Part shown: one piece after another, positions 4,227 through 6,948 of the stretch
How the letters are laid out: each line of letters opens with the position of its first letter
Position numbering within the stretch: position 1 is the first letter of the stretch
The notes under the pieces: generated by a model
The model's database searches: none
What the model saw: the letters and a program-made list of their open reading frames with translations, nothing else
What the model was told of the DNA's origin: nothing
Position numbers and translations under genes: made by a program
Source of the DNA: Propionibacteriaceae bacterium
GTDB taxonomy: Bacteria > Actinomycetota > Actinomycetes > Propionibacteriales > Propionibacteriaceae
Reading direction: 5' to 3'
Assembly (NCBI GenBank): GCA_009787035.1
Contig: WRGV01000089.1
Location: forward strand, 1-6,948
Length of the DNA stretch: 6,948 bases

Positions 4227-5705
4227 ATGCCGCATCACCTCATTCCCAGCCACACCCCACCCGACCGACCGCAGCCTCCAGGAGCGACCAGCCGTCCAGT
4301 CAACCAGCAACCATCACATGGCGCGAAGAGGTGGAAGGCCCGCATCGCCACCGTGGTCGCCCTCGTGCTCGCTATCGCGGGCCTGGGCGCTGCCTACGCG
4401 CCGAGTGCATCAGCCGCAACCTACGCGGTCTGGACCGGCTCAAACATCCGCTCCGCGCCGAACACATCGTCCAGCATCGTCGGTTCGCTCGCATCCGGGC
4501 AGTCTGTCTCGATCGACTGCTACGTCAACGGCGAGAACGTCAGCGGCAACTCCCTGTGGGACCACCTCACCTCCGGCGGCTACGTCGCCGACTACCTCGT
4601 CAACACCGGCTCCAACAACCCAGTCGTCCCCCTCTGCGGCAGCTCCACCAACACGTCATCAAAGACCTATCCCGTCTGGACGGGCGCGAACATCCGATCA
4701 GGTTCCAACACCTCATCGAGCGTCATCGGTTCCCGGGCAACTGGCCAGACCGTGACGATCGACTGCTACGTCAACGGCGAGAACGTCAGCGGCAACTCCC
4801 TGTGGGACCACCTCACCTCCGGCGGCTATGTCGCCGACTACCTCGTCAACACCGGCTCCAACAACCCAGTCGTCCCCCTCTGCGGCGGTATCGCCAGCGC
4901 AACCAGCACAGGAGCAAAGAGCTATCCGGTGTTCAACAGCTCAAGCATTCGCGGCGGACCCGGAACCGACTACGCCATCGTCAACTCAGTGTCTGCCGGC
5001 ACTCGCCTAAGCATCGACTGCTACGTCACCGGCGAATCTGTAAGTGGCTCGACGATCTGGAATCACGTCACCTCGGGAGGCTTCATTGCCGATCCGCTAA
5101 TCAATACTGGAACCACCAGCTCAGTTGTACCCAGCTGCACCGGAACAGCGTCTACAACCATCACCGCCCCCAATACGGGTGTGGGGAATGCAACCTACAA
5201 TCGCGACGCAGCAGTCACCTATGCTGTGAAGCACTGGAGCGACCCCCAGACATACGGTGCTGACTGCACTTTCTTTGCGTCAAATGTTCTCTGGGCTGGC
5301 GGCTTGCCACGGAGCACAAGTTGGTTCAGGCTTGACGTTGTCGGCCCATCTGGATATCCCATCCTTTACACATACAGCACGCGGGCGGCGAATAACGCGA
5401 ACGCGCTCGTCATATATCTCGTCAATCAAAGCCTGGCAACAAAACAGCGACTTTCCTGGACGCAAAATGCGGTGCCGTATGCAGCAGTGGGAGATATCAT
5501 CGCCTACGACTGGGAAACAGACGGGACAATCGATCACTTATCGGTCATTACTAGCTTCACAACAGACAGTTATCCCAAGGTTACACAGCATACTGCGGCT
5601 CAGCTAAACAGAGGATGGACCTGGAGCATCGAGAATAACACATGGATCACATACGTGCCTGGCAGTGAGCATGCCAGCGCCTACCTTGTGCACATCACGA
5701 GGTGA
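4227..5705 (+). CDS. Secreted peptidoglycan hydrolase: three SH3b repeats plus Amidase_6-type catalytic domain
   Basis: This gene encodes 492 residues from ATG 4227, with a weak AGAGAG eight bases upstream. A long polar N-region (1-39, ending KRWKAR) leads to a hydrophobic core (about 40-58) and a likely cleavage site after Ala63 (PSASA, then AT). Three SH3b-type repeats follow at about 66-138, 148-220 and 232-305; such domains bind cell-wall peptides or polysaccharide. Each has a cysteine pair exactly 39 residues apart (98/137, 180/219, 265/304). The C-terminal domain (about 323-492) matches the Amidase_6 pattern: YNRDAAVTYA (324-333), ADCTFFASNVLWAGG (345-359) with Cys347 as expected nucleophile, GDIIAYDWETDGTIDHLSV (422-440) with His437, and VTQHT (452-456). 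The family usually has Asn where Phe349 stands. The likely action is cleavage of amide bonds in peptidoglycan outside the cell, for self wall remodelling or against competitors; substrate specificity cannot be read. Confidence 0.87.
   Translation: MPHHLIPSHTPPDRPQPPGATSRPVNQQPSHGAKRWKARIATVVALVLAIAGLGAAYAPSASAATYAVWTGSNIRSAPNTSSSIVGSLASGQSVSIDCYVNGENVSGNSLWDHLTSGGYVADYLVNTGSNNPVVPLCGSSTNTSSKTYPVWTGANIRSGSNTSSSVIGSRATGQTVTIDCYVNGENVSGNSLWDHLTSGGYVADYLVNTGSNNPVVPLCGGIASATSTGAKSYPVFNSSSIRGGPGTDYAIVNSVSAGTRLSIDCYVTGESVSGSTIWNHVTSGGFIADPLINTGTTSSVVPSCTGTASTTITAPNTGVGNATYNRDAAVTYAVKHWSDPQTYGADCTFFASNVLWAGGLPRSTSWFRLDVVGPSGYPILYTYSTRAANNANALVIYLVNQSLATKQRLSWTQNAVPYAAVGDIIAYDWETDGTIDHLSVITSFTTDSYPKVTQHTAAQLNRGWTWSIENNTWITYVPGSEHASAYLVHITR
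4511..4640 (+). repeat. 130-bp intragenic repeat, copy 1 (SH3b repeat 1)
   Basis: This segment recurs at 4757-4886 with one difference in 130 bases (C at 4583, T at 4829), which is synonymous (TAC/TAT, Tyr). It covers the second half of SH3b repeat 1. The first half of the same domain is clearly diverged from repeat 2, so identity is confined to this block. Confidence 0.95.
4757..4886 (+). repeat. 130-bp intragenic repeat, copy 2 (SH3b repeat 2)
   Basis: This is the second copy of the block at 4511-4640, offset by 246 bases (82 codons), so the reading frame is kept. SH3b repeat 3 is only distantly similar at DNA level. The pattern points to recent gene conversion or partial duplication. Confidence 0.95.
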
Positions 5706-5713
5706 CAGCAATC

Positions 5714-5749
5714 AGCCGGGTCGCGTCATTAAACGCGCCCGTCTCGGCT
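5714..5749 (+). terminator. Possible hairpin terminator after the hydrolase gene
   Basis: An imperfect hairpin starts nine bases after the hydrolase stop: AGCC-GGG-t-CGCG (5714-5725), an eight-base loop, then CGCG-CCC-gtctc-GGCT (5734-5749). The inner seven pairs are interrupted by one bulged base, and a five-base bulge separates the outer four pairs. There is no T run. The rest of the 216-base gap to the kinase gene shows nothing else that I can support. Confidence 0.35.
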
Positions 5750-5921
5750 CTGGTACACAAGGCGACTTCTCGCGGTACGGCCGCCTGGTGCACCGGTGCC
5801 GATGGACACGCCCCACATGGCGGTGGCGACAAGCACCGACCGTTCCGAGGGACAGCATCTTCGCCAGCGTCACAGACAGAGTCCGGCAAGCGCATCGTTC
5901 TGAGCAGCGGAAAAGGATCTC

Positions 5922-6948
5922 GTGACGCATAATCGTTACGTGTCAGACTCCCCGACCAGCGCAGCGACCGACGCCGCACAGCAGCAACGCACCAGCTCGG
6001 CCGCCATGGTCGAGCGGATGGCGCTGATCATCTTCGGGGTGCTGCGGCTGGGCATCCTGGTGCAGCTGACCACCGGGGTGATCATCGACTGCGCGAACGG
6101 CACGATCACGCGCAGCTCGCTGGTCATGTGCGTCGTCGTGATCGTCTGGGCGGTCGTGTTCTTCACCACTGCGGCCAGGCGCGGCTCGTTCGCCGCGCTG
6201 CCCATCTGGTGGGGGCTCACGGATGTCGCCCTTGCGGCCCTTGCGATGATCGTGGTCACGACGTCCCTGCCGACCAGCGTCCGCATCGGCACCTGGAGCC
6301 CCTGGGGCTACGGCTACACCTGCTCGGTGATCCCACTGATCCCCACGTGGCTGAAGTCGCGCGTCGGCACCATGGCCTGCACCATCGGATTGGGGGCCAT
6401 CTATGCGGCCACCGTGCTGCCCGGCAACACCCACCTGCTGCCGACCGTCGTGTTCAACAGCCTCAGCTTCCTGGTCTTCACCATCGCATGCCTGATCATC
6501 GTGCCCTCGACGCGCGGGCTCGCGCGGGACTTCGACGGGAACGCCGAGCGCGCGCTGCACCTGGCCGGCGAGGTGGAGCGCGCCCGGTACCAGTTCCACG
6601 TCCACAACGCGACCGGCCTGCTGGCCCAGCTGGCCAGGGACGACACGCCGCCGGAGGTGCTGCCGTCGCTGCGGGCGCAGGCGCTGGCCGAGTCTGAGCG
6701 CCTGCGCCACGAGGTCCTGGATCCGTCCGGCACCAGGACGGACGACCAGCAGCCGTCCAGCCTGGAGCAGGTCGTCCAGGAGGGGGTCGCGGGTTTCGGG
6801 AACCTCCCGCTCGACGTCCGCACGGCTTCGGGACGAGGCGTCCAGGTGCGCCCGCTCGACGCCACCGTGCTGCGCAGCGCCCTCAACACGCTGCTCTACA
6901 ACGTCCAGTTCCACGCCCACGCCAGCGAAGTGGTCGTCCAGGCCGAGC
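5922..6948 (+). CDS. Sensor histidine kinase, N-terminal part (3' end outside window)
   Basis: GTG at 5922 is preferred because AAGGA (5913-5917) stands four bases upstream; a second in-frame GTG at 5940 has no such site. The visible 342 residues show a polar N-terminus (1-31) and a membrane sensor region with about six helices (roughly 33-55, 67-83, 92-113, 128-145, 149-165, 174-195). A linker follows (196-217), then a dimerisation/phosphoacceptor helix pair starting EVERARYQFHVHNATGLLAQLA (217-238), with His228 as the likely phosphorylated residue. The start of an HATPase_c domain comes last, with the N-box ALNTLLYNVQFHAHASEVVV (320-339) and Asn327 as the expected magnesium ligand. Layout resembles NarL/LuxR-partnered kinases, so a response regulator gene is expected just downstream. 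The residue after His228 is Asn, where many such kinases have Asp. The high GC content marks a return to resident-type DNA. Confidence 0.78.
   Translation, partial: MTHNRYVSDSPTSAATDAAQQQRTSSAAMVERMALIIFGVLRLGILVQLTTGVIIDCANGTITRSSLVMCVVVIVWAVVFFTTAARRGSFAALPIWWGLTDVALAALAMIVVTTSLPTSVRIGTWSPWGYGYTCSVIPLIPTWLKSRVGTMACTIGLGAIYAATVLPGNTHLLPTVVFNSLSFLVFTIACLIIVPSTRGLARDFDGNAERALHLAGEVERARYQFHVHNATGLLAQLARDDTPPEVLPSLRAQALAESERLRHEVLDPSGTRTDDQQPSSLEQVVQEGVAGFGNLPLDVRTASGRGVQVRPLDATVLRSALNTLLYNVQFHAHASEVVVQAE

Noticed and set aside
3616..4755. Plus-strand open frame of 379 codons crossing the secreted-protein gene and the hydrolase start
   Set aside because: It lies antisense to a gene with a perfect ribosome binding site and signal peptide and out of frame with the SH3b repeats. 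Its product is Pro/Ser/Thr/Arg-rich without a fold.
747..5921. Direct repeats or a mobile-element gene bounding the lower-GC region
   Set aside because: I compared the two edges by eye and saw no matching repeats, and no integrase, transposase or tRNA gene is in the window. The mode of insertion stays unknown.
5702..5932. Short plus-strand frame in the gap between hydrolase and kinase
   Set aside because: It has no clear ribosome binding site and no recognisable product, and it overlaps both neighbouring genes.
5943..6920. Long minus-strand open frame of 325 codons opposite the kinase gene
   Set aside because: Its product is highly charged and low in hydrophobic pattern with no domain, as expected for an antisense frame of a GC-rich gene. 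The plus strand encodes recognisable kinase motifs over the same bases.

Overview
The window comes from a high-GC Gram-positive bacterium, most likely an actinomycete. The flanks are very GC-rich (49 of 60 bases G/C at 241-300, 46 of 60 at 6541-6600). GTG starts and start/stop overlaps occur, and the secreted proteins have Gram-positive signal peptides and a peptidoglycan-directed domain set. No marker gene fixes the genus.

Layout: (a) 1-746 holds the tail of an unrecognised gene overlapped by a gene for a three-helix membrane protein. (b) 747-5921 is a lower-GC stretch (27 of 60 bases G/C at 1141-1200) that looks like accessory DNA. It carries a SIR2-family protein (879-2120, +) with a C-terminal cold-shock/OB-fold-like domain. 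Convergent to it is a membrane-anchored surface protein with a C-terminal NPCBM-type carbohydrate-binding domain (2143-3090, -). Next come a small secreted protein (3396-3881, -) and, divergent from it, a secreted peptidoglycan hydrolase with three SH3b repeats and an Amidase_6-type catalytic domain (4227-5705, +). (c) 5922-6948 holds the 5' part of a sensor histidine kinase gene in high-GC DNA, cut by the window end.

How the genes may relate: the SIR2 protein has its own promoter and start signal and sits in a single-gene unit, closed by a hairpin shared with the convergent surface-protein gene. SIR2-type NAD-consuming enzymes are common effectors of anti-phage defence. The attached nucleic-acid-binding-like domain makes this a candidate one-gene defence system, and it is the most interesting item here. 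The other three accessory genes all encode exported or surface proteins that act on, or bind, the cell wall or glycans. A functional link between them and the SIR2 protein is not shown by the sequence. No transposase, integrase, tRNA, rRNA or CRISPR array was found.
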